Positions 25,963 through 35,965 are shown, numbered from the stretch's first letter. The stretch is DNA of 64,000 nucleotides from an uncultured Treponema sp. (GCA_949300145.1 CASGDA010000011.1:30537-94536), one strand, 5' to 3'. The notes: generated from the sequence alone by a model not told the origin. Program-made: numbers and translations.

Positions 25963-27972
25963 ATGCAGTTTCCTGTTTTCAACAGCCCGGTTACCGGCGT
26001 CGCAGTTCCGGTGGCGGCTCTCAGGTCGAAAGAAAGCTGCGGGATAGGTGAATTCGCCGACATCATACCGTTCGCTGATTTCTGCGAAAAAGCCGGCCTT
26101 AATTTAATACAGCTTCTTCCTGTGAACGATACGGGGACGGAAAGCTCCCCTTACAGCGCCCTCTCTGCCTTTGCCCTTCATCCTTTGTATTTAAGGATTC
26201 AGGATTTACCGGAAGCAAAAAAATTCTCATCCGCAATAAAAGAGCTTGCGGCGAAATACGAAAATGAAGAACGCTTTGACTACACATCCATACGCAACGC
26301 AAAACTGAATTTGCTGCATGAAATATATAATGCGAACGAAACCCAGATAAAGGAATCCGCAAAATCAGGTCCTCTCGCAAAATGGATTTCAGAAAATCCC
26401 TGGATTACAGACTACGCGGTTTTCATGAATCTGAAATATTATAATTTTGAAGCCTCCTGGAAAACATGGGATAAAATGCGCACCCCCAGCCATGTTGAAA
26501 TACACAACAGATGGGAAAAAGAAACCCACAAATCAGGACATATTTTTTATGCATGGCTTCAAATGCACCTCCACAAACAATTCCTCGAAGCGGCGGAATA
26601 TTGCAGCAGGAAAAACATAGCCTTAAAGGGCGATATCCCGATAATGATGAATGAGGACTCATGCGACATATGGGCGAACCCTGAATTTTTCCGGTTTGAT
26701 TTAAGGGCAGGAAGCCCGCCGGATGACTCCAACCCTACCGGGCAGAACTGGGGCTTCCCGATTTATAACTGGGACAACCTTGAGGAAGACGATTTTTCCT
26801 GGTGGAAAGCAAGGCTGAAAAACGCCGCGAAATATTACAACGCCTTCCGTATAGACCATATACTGGGATTCTTCCGCATATGGTCCGTCCCCGACGGAGA
26901 ACAGACCGGAGCGCTGGGATGGACTATGCCGCATCAGGGAATAACCGAAACAGAACTTTCGATACTCGGTTTTACCGGAGACAGGCTGCGCTGGATAACC
27001 CAGCCGCATGTTCCGACAAAAGATATTGAGGCTGTCAACAATTACGATTACCTCGGAACCCACGGACAGCTGCATAAGGTGATGGACAGAATCGGTGACG
27101 AAGAGTTATGGCTTTTTAAGCCGTCCATACACAACGACGGGGACATCCGTAAAACCGATTTGTCTGAACCGGTGAAAGAAGCCCTCTGCAGAAAATGGCG
27201 TGACCGTGTATTGCTTGTGACCGGACGCAGCAACAGGGCGGAGCACGAATATTCCCCCGTCTGGAAATATTACGAATCCACCGCATGGCAGACCCTTTCA
27301 TATGAAGAGAAAACAAAACTGGAAAAACTCTTCCATGAAAAAAGAAAAACCGGGGAAGAAATGTGGAAAAAGCAGGCGGAGAAACTCCTTTCCATGATAA
27401 CAAACGCCACTGACATGCTTCCCTGCGCCGAAGACCTGGGCGATATTCCCGCCTGCGTTCCGGAAGTATTGAAGGAACTCAATATATACGGCCTGAAAGT
27501 TATGCGCTGGGAAAGGGAATGGGACAAGCAGGGACAGCCTTTCAGGGACATTCATTCGTATCAGGAAAATTCCGTGGCAACGCCTTCCGTCCATGACTCC
27601 TCAACTTTAAGGGACTGGTGGGAAAACGAAGAAGGGGCTGAGGCCTTTTGCAAAACCTTCTTCCCCGGATATGACGAACAGAGACCGCAGGAAATCAAAC
27701 CGGGTAAATACAATCCCGCAACGGCGGAAAAAGTTCTTACGCTTCTTTCGGAGACATCTTCCAAACTTTTCGTTCCGCCGATTCAAGACTGGCTGGCCCT
27801 CTCAGAGGAATTTTATTCAGAGAAAGCCTCTTCCGAACGCATAAACATCCCCGGTTCCGTTTCAAAATTCAACTGGACATACCGGCTGCCTGTCACCGCG
27901 GAAGATTTGAAGAAAAACAAGACATTATGCAATGCCATCCAAAAAATCTGCAAACATAGGAGCTCCAAGTGA
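25963..27972 (+). CDS. malQ: 4-alpha-glucanotransferase (amylomaltase, GH77)
   Basis: 669 residues from ATG 25963, preceded by AAAGGAG; a -10 TATAAT lies at 25939-25944. GH77 marks are FRIDHILGFFRIW (nucleophile Asp), AEDLGDIP (acid/base region) and SVHDSSTLRDWW. The N-terminus GVAVPVAALRSKESCGIGEF begins the barrel directly, and an internal insertion recalls plant DPE2-type disproportionating enzymes. It transfers glucan segments between malto-oligosaccharides in the cytoplasm. It overlaps the next gene by 4 bp, so the two are made together. Unlike many neighbours it has a classical ribosome site. Confidence 0.95.
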   Translation: MQFPVFNSPVTGVAVPVAALRSKESCGIGEFADIIPFADFCEKAGLNLIQLLPVNDTGTESSPYSALSAFALHPLYLRIQDLPEAKKFSSAIKELAAKYENEERFDYTSIRNAKLNLLHEIYNANETQIKESAKSGPLAKWISENPWITDYAVFMNLKYYNFEASWKTWDKMRTPSHVEIHNRWEKETHKSGHIFYAWLQMHLHKQFLEAAEYCSRKNIALKGDIPIMMNEDSCDIWANPEFFRFDLRAGSPPDDSNPTGQNWGFPIYNWDNLEEDDFSWWKARLKNAAKYYNAFRIDHILGFFRIWSVPDGEQTGALGWTMPHQGITETELSILGFTGDRLRWITQPHVPTKDIEAVNNYDYLGTHGQLHKVMDRIGDEELWLFKPSIHNDGDIRKTDLSEPVKEALCRKWRDRVLLVTGRSNRAEHEYSPVWKYYESTAWQTLSYEEKTKLEKLFHEKRKTGEEMWKKQAEKLLSMITNATDMLPCAEDLGDIPACVPEVLKELNIYGLKVMRWEREWDKQGQPFRDIHSYQENSVATPSVHDSSTLRDWWENEEGAEAFCKTFFPGYDEQRPQEIKPGKYNPATAEKVLTLLSETSSKLFVPPIQDWLALSEEFYSEKASSERINIPGSVSKFNWTYRLPVTAEDLKKNKTLCNAIQKICKHRSSK

Positions 27973-30900
27973 AAACCACCTATGATTTTCTCTTCTCGAC
28001 CGGAGAAAAAGGACTGGACAAGCAGTTTCAGGAATTCCACATATCAGCGGATTGCCGCCGCCGGTGTAAATTCGAATCCAGCCTTTTCGCTTCTTCCGGC
28101 AATGTCATTTTGTCCGGGCTCAAGGAAGTCCGCCTTTTCGTACAGAAATACAACAACACCCTGCCTCCTGGCGCGGAACCAAAACTTTACCTGAAGGCAG
28201 GCTCCCTTAACGCCATGGGGCTGATAGACGAAATTTTCCATTATGTCTGCCGGCTTTACAGACGGGACATAAACCCGGATTTTATGAGACTCGCATGGGA
28301 AGAAGTCACCGCCGCTCTCGGCAGGGAAAAGGCGGAGGTACTGATACTTGCCTTTACGAGGGAGTTTCCCCCGGCAGAAGTCTACACAGGAGGAAAAACC
28401 TGTGAAGAATGGCTTGCGGAAAAAGACCCGGAATCAGGAGTCCCGAATTCAATCATCACATTGGAAGAAATGATTCTTCTGCGGCTGGCCAATGAAAACC
28501 CGGCTTTCGAGCCTTTTTTTCCGATGTTCAATGACGAAAGGCTGAAGGAAATTCCGGGGTATGCCCTTTTCTGGGAAACAATCCGCACATGGTCGGCGAA
28601 AAATCCCTCCTTCGGTCCTGAAGGGCTGGATTTAATCTCCATGCTGAAAGCTCCCGTCGCATTTTCCCCCAATGATTTAAGGGGGCAGCTGGACTACATA
28701 CGGACACACTGGGCATACCTGCTGGGAGACTGGCTTGCACGGCTTCTGGCGGGACTCGATGTGCTGGCGGAAGAAAACAAACCCGGATGGGCCGGCGGAA
28801 TCGGAGGCGGGAACCCCGAAATGAATCCCTATGATTTCGGGGATATCAGCAAAGAATACGAGCGTTACAGCCCGGACCGTGAGTGGATGCCGAATGTTGT
28901 GCTGATGGCAAAAAGCACGCTTGTCTGGTTGAGCCAGCTGTCAAAAAAATACGGAAGGGACATAACCCGCTTGGATCAAATTCCGGACGAAGAACTTGAT
29001 TTTCTGGCGTCCGCCGGATTCACCGGATTATGGCTCATAGGATTGTGGGAACGTTCCCCTGCCAGCGCCCGTATAAAACAAATATGCGGCAACCCGGAAG
29101 CGGCGGCGAGCGCTTACAGTCTCGACGACTACGAAATCGCGTGGGAGCTCGGCGGATGGGAAGCCCTGGACAACCTGCGGCGCAGAGCCTGGCAGAGAGG
29201 AATAAGGCTTGCGTCGGACATGGTTCCCAACCACACCGGAATGGACTCCAAATGGGTGGTTGAAAAACCCGATTTATTTGTACAGACAAGGGACTGCCCG
29301 TTCCCCACATATGACTTTAACGGCGAAAACCTTTCCCACGACGGCAGGGTAAGCATCTTCCTGGAAAATCATTATTACAGCAAAACCGACTGCGCCGTAG
29401 TATTCAAACGGGTGGACAACGCCACGGGAGATACACGTTACATATACCACGGAAACGACGGAACCGGTATGCCGTGGAACGACACAGCCCAAATCGACTT
29501 CTTGAATCCGCAGGCAAGGGAAGAAGTTATCCAGAAAATACTTCACGTCGCAAGAAATTTCCCGATTATCAGATTCGATGCGGCGATGGTTCTCGCAAAA
29601 AAACACATCCAGCGCCTGTGGTATCCCGAACCGGGACGCGGCGGGGATATCGCCAGCCGCTCGCAATTCGCCGTAAGCCGCGAAGAGTTTGAACGGCGGA
29701 TACCGGAAGAATTCTGGCGGGAAGTGGTTGACCGCTGCGCAAGGGAAATCCCGGACACACTTCTTCTTGCGGAAGCGTTCTGGATGATGGAAGGTTACTT
29801 TGTCAGAACATTGGGAATGCACAGGGTATACAACTCCGCCTTCATGAACATGCTGAAAAGGGAAGACAACGACAAATACCGCAGCACCATAAAAAACACC
29901 ATCGAATTCGATCCGGAAATCCTGAAGCGTTACGTCAACTTCATGAACAATCCGGACGAAGAAACCGCGGTGGCGCAGTTCGGGAAAGGAGACAAATACT
30001 TCGGCGTCTGTACAATGATGGTTGCAATGCCGGGGCTTCCGATGTTCGGCCACGGACAGATTGAAGGTTTTGAAGAAAAATACGGCATGGAATACCGCCG
30101 GGCCTACAAAGATGAGCACACGGACGAAGGCCTCCTTCAAAGGCACAGGAGGGAAATTTTCCCCCTCATGAAAAAGAGATGGCTGTTCGCCGGAGTGGAA
30201 AACTTCCTCCTTTACGATTTTTACACGGGTGAAGGCGTAAACGAAAACGTATTCGCCTGGTCAAACCGCGCCGGTAATGAAAGGGCCCTTATCCTGTACA
30301 ACAACAAGTACGAAAGAACTTCAGGCTGGATACGTATTTCCGCCGCTTCAGCCCAAAAGGAAGCGGACGGCTCGAAAAAGCTCGTGCAGAAAACCCTTTC
30401 GGAAGGATTAGCGCTCACGGTAAAACCGGACAGATTCTGCGTCATGCAGGAAATCCGTTCAGGCTTATGGTACCTCCGCTCCGTGCAGGACATGGCCGAA
30501 CAGGGGCTTTTCGCCGCCCTTGACGGATTCCAGGCCCAGGTATTCCTGAATATCTACGAAGCTGATGACCCGGACGGAATATACAGGAAACTTCATGACT
30601 CGCTTAACGGAAAGGGAATCGCAGATGTATTCATGGGTCTGCAGAATATCTTCCTTAAAGAACTTTATGAATCAATGTCGGCGGTTTTAACGCCGGAGTA
30701 TTTCTCGCGGGCAAGGAATTTCATCACCGCCGGAAAAGATTACGGTATATACAGACAAAAAGCGCTTCCGGGAGGATTCGGATTCAACCTGGCGGCCGCC
30801 GTGCGGGCATTCCTGTCGGTATTCGGAATTCATCTGCGTAAAAAAGCCTTTATTCTTCCCGAAGGAACAGCGGAAGGAAAATTCATCCGTTCCCTCGAAA

Positions 30901-31562
30901 CTCCCGCCAGGAATTTCTACAGGAAATTCGCAGAGTTTGTGTGCGGAAACTACAAGGCTTCCTCGATTCCTGAAATAGCGCAGCTCACGGGAAGCGGTCA
31001 CTTCCGCTTTGATGTGGACGCGGCCTGGAATTCTTTTGCCGAAGGATTGTCGAGGATTTTCGTCTCCCCGGCTTCCATGATAAAAGAAAACGCTTTCCCG
31101 GAGATTTTCGCCGGAGCCGCGCTCATTGCGCCTGTAAGGGAACTTTTCCGTGGAAAGATTTCCGCCGGAACACTGGAGAAACTCATAAATCTGTGGACTT
31201 TGGACCGGAAGATTTCCGACATCCTTACAGACGAGGGAGTTTCCTCCCACGAAACGGGGCACAACTTTTACGTGCTGAAAACGCTTCTGCCCATATTCGC
31301 AGACAGAAAACTGTCACTCAGAAATGTATTTGAAGGGCTTTTAAGCTCGGATGCCGCAAGGGATCTCATGCAGGTACACGACTGGGACGGAACAAGCTGG
31401 TTCAACAAGGAACCGGCGGAGCATATCATCAGGGTTCTGTTCGCCGCATGGTCAGTCTGGGGAATCCGGCCACTTCAGCCGAAAAACCTGGAAAACCTGT
31501 GCTTCGCGGCGATCGGGGAATCGGAGTACAAAACGGACAAACTGCCGGTTCATAAAGCGTAA
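27969..31562 (+). CDS. Giant GH13 alpha-amylase-family protein (1197 aa)
   Basis: GTG start at 27969 overlapping the malQ stop (GTGA), with AGGAG upstream. No signal peptide, so cytoplasmic. An N-terminal domain of about 300 residues without a recognised family precedes a GH13 barrel (about 330-800). The barrel has region I DMVPNHTGM (about 417), region II IIRFDAAMVL (nucleophile Asp about 536), and region III LLAEAFW (Glu about 603). Region IV reads FMNNPDEE instead of the usual FxxNHD. The last 400 residues (LYESMSAVLTPEYF onward) are of unknown fold. Coupled with malQ, it probably works on storage or imported glucans; the exact reaction is unknown. Confidence 0.85.
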   Translation: MKTTYDFLFSTGEKGLDKQFQEFHISADCRRRCKFESSLFASSGNVILSGLKEVRLFVQKYNNTLPPGAEPKLYLKAGSLNAMGLIDEIFHYVCRLYRRDINPDFMRLAWEEVTAALGREKAEVLILAFTREFPPAEVYTGGKTCEEWLAEKDPESGVPNSIITLEEMILLRLANENPAFEPFFPMFNDERLKEIPGYALFWETIRTWSAKNPSFGPEGLDLISMLKAPVAFSPNDLRGQLDYIRTHWAYLLGDWLARLLAGLDVLAEENKPGWAGGIGGGNPEMNPYDFGDISKEYERYSPDREWMPNVVLMAKSTLVWLSQLSKKYGRDITRLDQIPDEELDFLASAGFTGLWLIGLWERSPASARIKQICGNPEAAASAYSLDDYEIAWELGGWEALDNLRRRAWQRGIRLASDMVPNHTGMDSKWVVEKPDLFVQTRDCPFPTYDFNGENLSHDGRVSIFLENHYYSKTDCAVVFKRVDNATGDTRYIYHGNDGTGMPWNDTAQIDFLNPQAREEVIQKILHVARNFPIIRFDAAMVLAKKHIQRLWYPEPGRGGDIASRSQFAVSREEFERRIPEEFWREVVDRCAREIPDTLLLAEAFWMMEGYFVRTLGMHRVYNSAFMNMLKREDNDKYRSTIKNTIEFDPEILKRYVNFMNNPDEETAVAQFGKGDKYFGVCTMMVAMPGLPMFGHGQIEGFEEKYGMEYRRAYKDEHTDEGLLQRHRREIFPLMKKRWLFAGVENFLLYDFYTGEGVNENVFAWSNRAGNERALILYNNKYERTSGWIRISAASAQKEADGSKKLVQKTLSEGLALTVKPDRFCVMQEIRSGLWYLRSVQDMAEQGLFAALDGFQAQVFLNIYEADDPDGIYRKLHDSLNGKGIADVFMGLQNIFLKELYESMSAVLTPEYFSRARNFITAGKDYGIYRQKALPGGFGFNLAAAVRAFLSVFGIHLRKKAFILPEGTAEGKFIRSLETPARNFYRKFAEFVCGNYKASSIPEIAQLTGSGHFRFDVDAAWNSFAEGLSRIFVSPASMIKENAFPEIFAGAALIAPVRELFRGKISAGTLEKLINLWTLDRKISDILTDEGVSSHETGHNFYVLKTLLPIFADRKLSLRNVFEGLLSSDAARDLMQVHDWDGTSWFNKEPAEHIIRVLFAAWSVWGIRPLQPKNLENLCFAAIGESEYKTDKLPVHKA

Positions 31563-31571
31563 AAGTACCGG

Positions 31572-31613
31572 ACGGCTTGTATGACATGCATTACGTTTTG
31601 TCATACAAGCCGT
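31572..31613. repeat. 15-bp perfect inverted repeat between convergent genes
   Basis: ACGGCTTGTATGACA (31572-31586) and its exact complement (31599-31613) with a 12-nt loop. No T-run follows on either strand. It sits in the 80-bp gap between the GH13 gene and the convergent flavoprotein gene, where a bidirectional terminator or mRNA 3'-end stabiliser would be expected. Confidence 0.7.
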
Positions 31614-31642
31614 TGATACCGGTAAGGAATATACCGTATCGG

Positions 31643-32263
31643 TCAGCGGATAAAATTCGTCATTTCGCGTTTTTCATTTGAAACAGGAAGGCCGTATTTC
31701 TCTTTTCCAAGGGCTATGCTTTTAATCAAAAAAGCCATATTTCTTCCCAGAGTACGCATCGTCTGCAAACCTTCCGCATCCTTTTCCGCCTCGCCGGGAA
31801 GCCGCCCGTGCACGCTGTTCCAATACTGGCTTGAAACGACAGGCATCCCGCTGATGGTAAAGTATTTATTCAGCTCGTCAAATGTAGCGGAACATCCGCC
31901 GCGTCTGGCGACCACAACGGAAGCCCCGGCTTTCATGGTTTTATCAAAACGGGTGCTGTAAAAAAGTCTGTCCAGACAAGCCACAAGCGTGGCATTGGCC
32001 GAAGCATAATACACCGGAGAACCGACAATAAGACCGTCGCACGCTTCAAACCTGGGGGCGAGTTCATTGACGACATCATCAATACTGCATTTTCCGTGTT
32101 CAAAGCAATAACCGCAGGCCAGACATCCCCGGACGGATTTTGCGCCGATATTCACGGTCTCAGTTTCAATCCCGTTTTCCTCAAGGGTTTTCGCCGCTTC
32201 TTTTAAAGCCGCCGCTGTATTTCCGTTCCCGCGCGGGCTTCCATTCAAAATCAAGACCTTCAT
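31643..32263 (-). CDS. Iron-sulfur flavoprotein / NADPH-dependent FMN reductase family
   Basis: 206 residues, ATG 32263 with GAGAGGAG upstream. The N-terminal flavodoxin-like FMN site is ILNGSPRGNGNTAAAL. The compact cysteine cluster CLACGYCFEHGKC is the [4Fe-4S] motif of Isf-type flavoproteins, and DGLIVGSPVYYASANA is the second FMN loop. Such proteins pass electrons between ferredoxin-like donors and FMN and are common in anaerobes. A cytoplasmic homodimer is expected. The physiological partner cannot be read from the context. Confidence 0.9.
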   Translation of the reverse strand: MKVLILNGSPRGNGNTAAALKEAAKTLEENGIETETVNIGAKSVRGCLACGYCFEHGKCSIDDVVNELAPRFEACDGLIVGSPVYYASANATLVACLDRLFYSTRFDKTMKAGASVVVARRGGCSATFDELNKYFTISGMPVVSSQYWNSVHGRLPGEAEKDAEGLQTMRTLGRNMAFLIKSIALGKEKYGLPVSNEKREMTNFIR

Positions 32264-32371
32264 TTTATTCTCCTCTCAAAAATATATCTGACAGCACAGT
32301 ATACCGCATCCGCATGAAATATACATCAAGCGGCGGCATTCTTTTCCCCAGTACGTGAAACCGGAACAAAA

Positions 32372-32400
32372 TTGACTTTAATCGTGTTTTTTGGGATAAT
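32372..32400 (+). promoter_or_regulatory. Leaderless-type promoter of M15 peptidase gene
   Basis: -35 TTGACT (32372-32377), 17-bp spacer, -10 GATAAT (32395-32400), 6 nt to the GTG at 32407. Confidence 0.7.
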
Positions 32401-32406
32401 GACAGG

Positions 32407-33393
32407 GTGAGATTCAAAATTATCTGTCTAACAGCCATGGGCGTGTTTTTTTCGCTTATTTCCTGTGCAGCCTCTCCGGCGGCGGATCTTTCAAAGCATA
32501 AAGACACTTTAAGCGAACAGGCATTCATTTCCGAAGAGCAAAATGAAACGGAAATTTCTTCCCTAAACGCGGAACCGGACGGTATTTCGATTCTGCGGCG
32601 TGCATATCCCGATGTTACTTTTGACGCAACCTATGATGACGCCGCCGGTGACTGGAAGATTTCCATCACAGCCGGGGAGCATGCCGGCGAACTTTACTGG
32701 TGCGACGGCAAGCTTCTACCGGAAGATAAACTGGCGGAAAAAGACAATTACTGGAAATTGTTTTATAAATATCCGGAAAAAGTCGCGGATCCAAAAGATT
32801 TCTCCCCGGAAGAAATCGAGCGTATAAGGAATTTCAGCTCTCCTGAAAACAGGAGGGAAGGAGCCTCTTCCCCGCAGTTTTTCTACAACCTGATTTACGA
32901 CTGTGAAACCCGCAGGGCGGTGGAACAACATATCACCAAAGTCTCCTTTTTAGGCAAACGAAGCAACATCCACGAAAGGATAAAGGAACCTCTAGCCGCT
33001 GTAGAAAAGCAGATTCTTGAGGCGGCGGAGACCGACCCGGAAACGAAGGCTTTCGTTGACACGCTTGCAAGCGCGGACAGTTACAACTGGCGGGAAATAA
33101 GCGATTCAGGAAGCCGTTCCTTCCACAGTATGGGAATAGCGGTGGATGTACTTCCCCGTGGCTGGGGACAGAAAAACATATACTGGGCATGGCGCCGAGA
33201 CATCGACCCCGAAAACTGGATGCTGCTTCCCCTGGACAGACGCTGGACGCCGCCTCAGACTGTAATACGTATATTTGAAAAAAACGGATTCATCTGGGGA
33301 GGAAAATGGACAATCTGGGATAACATGCATTTTGAATACCGGCCGGAAGTAATCATATACAGCAACGAATACAATACTTCCGGAAAACGGTAG
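32407..33393 (+). CDS. M15/VanY-type D,D-carboxypeptidase lipoprotein
   Basis: 328 residues from GTG 32407; an in-frame ATG at 32437 would cut into the signal peptide. Lipobox LISC (Cys about 20). The C-terminal half carries the zinc motifs of M15 peptidases: SFHSMGIAVDVLP (His and Asp ligands, about residues 237-249) and NMHFEYRPE (third His ligand with catalytic Glu, about 308). It probably trims D-Ala or other peptidoglycan peptides in the periplasm. The promoter places the transcript start at the GTG, supporting that choice. Converges with the GH18 gene 32 nt away. Confidence 0.85.
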   Translation: MRFKIICLTAMGVFFSLISCAASPAADLSKHKDTLSEQAFISEEQNETEISSLNAEPDGISILRRAYPDVTFDATYDDAAGDWKISITAGEHAGELYWCDGKLLPEDKLAEKDNYWKLFYKYPEKVADPKDFSPEEIERIRNFSSPENRREGASSPQFFYNLIYDCETRRAVEQHITKVSFLGKRSNIHERIKEPLAAVEKQILEAAETDPETKAFVDTLASADSYNWREISDSGSRSFHSMGIAVDVLPRGWGQKNIYWAWRRDIDPENWMLLPLDRRWTPPQTVIRIFEKNGFIWGGKWTIWDNMHFEYRPEVIIYSNEYNTSGKR

Positions 33394-33425
33394 CCCTGCC
33401 GCCGGCATCCGGTATCCGGCACGCC

Positions 33426-34484
33426 TTATTCCAGACGGAACTTCTCCCAAACACCGGGCGCCTCCTGTCCGAGCCTCCAGAAGCCGATTTTATCAATGCC
33501 GGAGGAACGGTACATTTCCGCACGCCGGAAAACCGAATCGGCGTCATCAAAATAGACGGAAACAGTCACAGTCTCTTTGTAAGAGAAATTCGGATGCCCG
33601 CCGGTGCGGTCAGCTGAAGAGAGGTTTATCTGTTTTTCATCCGCCAACTCCGACAAAGTTGAGAATTTATATGCCCTGGACGGATCCGGACTTCCCCATG
33701 CGCGGGCATAAAACGGAAGCCCCATTATCAGCTTGCCGGAGGGAATCTTTGAACGGGCGTATTCAGAAACGGAGGCGCACCAATCCATTGAGGCGACAGG
33801 GCCGGCAGGGCCTCCGCTCCAATGCTCGTCATAAGCCATAACCAGAATCCGGTCAACATGGGGAACGATGGAAGAATAATCATAGGGATCGCCGGCGATG
33901 TCCCTCGTTCTCGCGGGTATCGCAACCGAAAGAGGCTTAGGATAAACAAGGGCTTTTAATTCCGCAAGGAAAGAGAAAAAATGCTCCCTGTCCCTTTCGG
34001 AGACCAATTCAAAATCAATCTGCACTCCGTCAAAATCGGCGGAAGCTTCCGCTATCTCCTTCAGCAGATTATCCCGCACAGAATAGCCGGGATCCAGGCA
34101 AAAATGGGTCAACGCCCTGCTGTTGTCCGCTACAACAAGATGAACCCGTCCGCTGTAACCCGCGATTTTCAGCCTGTCAGGAACTCCGGTAAGCTCGCCG
34201 AAAGTATTCAAACCCGCACCGAAATATCCTATGTCGCTGACAGGGAAGGAAGTATCCAGATACTCTTCTTCGCCGTCCATCAGATAGGCCCATATTTCAC
34301 GGTAGGAACCTGCGGAAGAAATCTCCCCTGACTCCTGCGGAGGAACGGAAGAGGAAGTGCTTCCGGAAATTTCCGTACCGCCGGACGGAGACGAAGCGCA
34401 GGAAGCTAAAACGACCGCCAACACAAAACAAGAGGCGGCGAAAACAACCGCCTTTTTCATATTCAATTTCGCATTTATTTTCAT
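33426..34484 (-). CDS. GH18-family lipoprotein (spore-germination-hydrolase-like)
   Basis: 352 residues from ATG 34484. Lipoprotein signal with lipobox LASC. The barrel has the GH18 strand DFDGVQIDFELVSERD; the usual DxxDxDxE is altered to DGVQIDFE, retaining Asp and catalytic Glu. RILVMAYDEHWSGG and the closing GIDKIGFWRLGQE match YaaH/YdhD-like peptidoglycan or chitin hydrolases. Probably cleaves GlcNAc-containing glycans outside the cytoplasm. A further start at 34460 (MKKAVVF) is possible, but the promoter ends 7 nt before 34484, favouring that start. Confidence 0.85.
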   Translation of the reverse strand: MKINAKLNMKKAVVFAASCFVLAVVLASCASSPSGGTEISGSTSSSVPPQESGEISSAGSYREIWAYLMDGEEEYLDTSFPVSDIGYFGAGLNTFGELTGVPDRLKIAGYSGRVHLVVADNSRALTHFCLDPGYSVRDNLLKEIAEASADFDGVQIDFELVSERDREHFFSFLAELKALVYPKPLSVAIPARTRDIAGDPYDYSSIVPHVDRILVMAYDEHWSGGPAGPVASMDWCASVSEYARSKIPSGKLIMGLPFYARAWGSPDPSRAYKFSTLSELADEKQINLSSADRTGGHPNFSYKETVTVSVYFDDADSVFRRAEMYRSSGIDKIGFWRLGQEAPGVWEKFRLE

Positions 34485-34491
34485 GGACAAG

Positions 34492-34519
34492 ATTATAACA
34501 AAAATGGAATTACATGCAA
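34492..34519 (-). promoter_or_regulatory. Leaderless-type promoter of GH18 gene
   Basis: Minus strand: -35 TTGCAT (34514-34519), 16-bp spacer, -10 TATAAT (34492-34497), 7 nt to ATG 34484. Confidence 0.65.
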
Positions 34520-34522
34520 GGA

Positions 34523-34552
34523 TAAAAACAAAAGCCCGGAAAAATCCGGGCT
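34523..34552 (-). terminator. Rho-independent terminator of uraA
   Basis: On the minus strand an 8-bp stem AGCCCGGA/TCCGGGCT with a 4-nt loop (34533-34552) is followed by TTTGTTTTT. It lies 20 nt after the uraA stop. Confidence 0.85.
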
Positions 34553-34571
34553 CATGTCATAAACCGAAGGG

Positions 34572-35888
34572 CTATTCTCCGGAAACCTCGTTACCGGAGT
34601 CGGGCTCCGACCCTGCCTTTTTGGAATCAAGCTTTTTCGGAAGAATCAGGTTGAGAAGGATTCCCACAACAGTTGCCAGGGCGACTCCTCCGAGAGAGAA
34701 CTCAAAGGCTCCGCCGACGGAGAATTTCAAAACACCGCCGCCTATACCTATCACAAGTATTACAGATGATATCGTGAGGTTGCGCTTGTCCTTGTAATCA
34801 ACGCCGCTTTCAACTATTGTCCTGAGACCGCTTGAAGCAATCAATCCGTAAAGAAGCATTGAAATGCCTCCCATGACAGGGCCGGGAATTGTCTGGATTA
34901 TAGCCCCGAATTTATGGATGAATGAAAGGATGACGGCGATTACGGCGGCCCCGCCGATAACCCAGACGCTGTAAACCTTTGTGATTGCCATTACACCGAT
35001 GTTTTCACCATAAGTTGTATTAGGAGGACCTCCCCAAAGCGAGGCCCAGGTTGTGGCGAGACCGTCTCCGGTAAGGGTGCGGTGCAAACCCGGATCCTTG
35101 TAAAAATCACGTCCGACAACCTTTGAAGTAACCAGCGTATCCCCCAAATGCTCGCAGATTGTAGCGAGGGAAACAATGATAAAGGTCAGAACAGGCACAA
35201 AAGCGAATTTAGGAAACGCGAAAGAAGGCAGCCCGAACCAGTCAGAGTCCCTTACGATAGAGAAATCGATGAACTTATAGGCGGGAAAGAAAATCCCCAT
35301 GACAAGGGCGAAAACGTAGCCCCCCGCAAGACCAATCAGAATCGACAAAGTATTGAAAAAGCCTTTGAAGAAAATCGTTGCTATTATCGCCACCGCAAGC
35401 GTGAAAAGGGCGACGGAGAAGGCAACAAGGGAATATTGATTGTCAACATACATTGCAGACTGCATGGCGGTAGGCGCGAGATTAAGTCCGATAACGATTA
35501 TAACGGAGCCGATAACCACAGGCGGCAGGGCCCTGTCCAGCCATTTTGTCCCGGCGATTTTTATGATTGCGCCTACAATTGTATAAAAAATACCGGCGCA
35601 AAAAGCCCCTCCGAGGGCATAGGGCATACCGTACTGGGCGGAGATACCGATAAGAGGCGGAATAAAAGCAAAGGACGATCCAAGGAAGGCGGGAACCTTG
35701 GCGCCGGTAATCAGAATATACAGCAGGGTTCCCGTTCCGGCGGTAAACAAAGCGGTAGAAGGACTGAGTCCTGTCAACAGCGGAACAAGGATTGTTGCAC
35801 CGAACATGGCAAAAACATGCTGGAAACTCAAAGGAATCCACTTTTTCAACGACGGTCTGTCATGAACACCGATAACACTTTGTGACAT
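34572..35888 (-). CDS. uraA: Uracil/xanthine permease (NCS2 family)
   Basis: 438 residues, about 12-14 membrane segments, preceded by GGAGG at 5-nt spacing. The N-terminus LSFQHVFAMFGATILVPLLTGL and FLGSSFAFIPPL are typical of UraA, as are the transport-site segments LATICEHLGDTLVTSKVVGRD and GPPNTTYGENIG. A proton-coupled nucleobase importer of the inner membrane; uracil is the most likely substrate by family pattern. Single-gene unit with its own terminator, divergent from the U32 peptidase gene. Confidence 0.93.
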   Translation of the reverse strand: MSQSVIGVHDRPSLKKWIPLSFQHVFAMFGATILVPLLTGLSPSTALFTAGTGTLLYILITGAKVPAFLGSSFAFIPPLIGISAQYGMPYALGGAFCAGIFYTIVGAIIKIAGTKWLDRALPPVVIGSVIIVIGLNLAPTAMQSAMYVDNQYSLVAFSVALFTLAVAIIATIFFKGFFNTLSILIGLAGGYVFALVMGIFFPAYKFIDFSIVRDSDWFGLPSFAFPKFAFVPVLTFIIVSLATICEHLGDTLVTSKVVGRDFYKDPGLHRTLTGDGLATTWASLWGGPPNTTYGENIGVMAITKVYSVWVIGGAAVIAVILSFIHKFGAIIQTIPGPVMGGISMLLYGLIASSGLRTIVESGVDYKDKRNLTISSVILVIGIGGGVLKFSVGGAFEFSLGGVALATVVGILLNLILPKKLDSKKAGSEPDSGNEVSGE

Positions 35889-35965
35889 AAAATCCTCCGC
35901 CCTCTACCATAGCATGAAAACACCCTTTTCCGCAATCATGGAGTAACCGGAGTAAAAAGCGGGCT

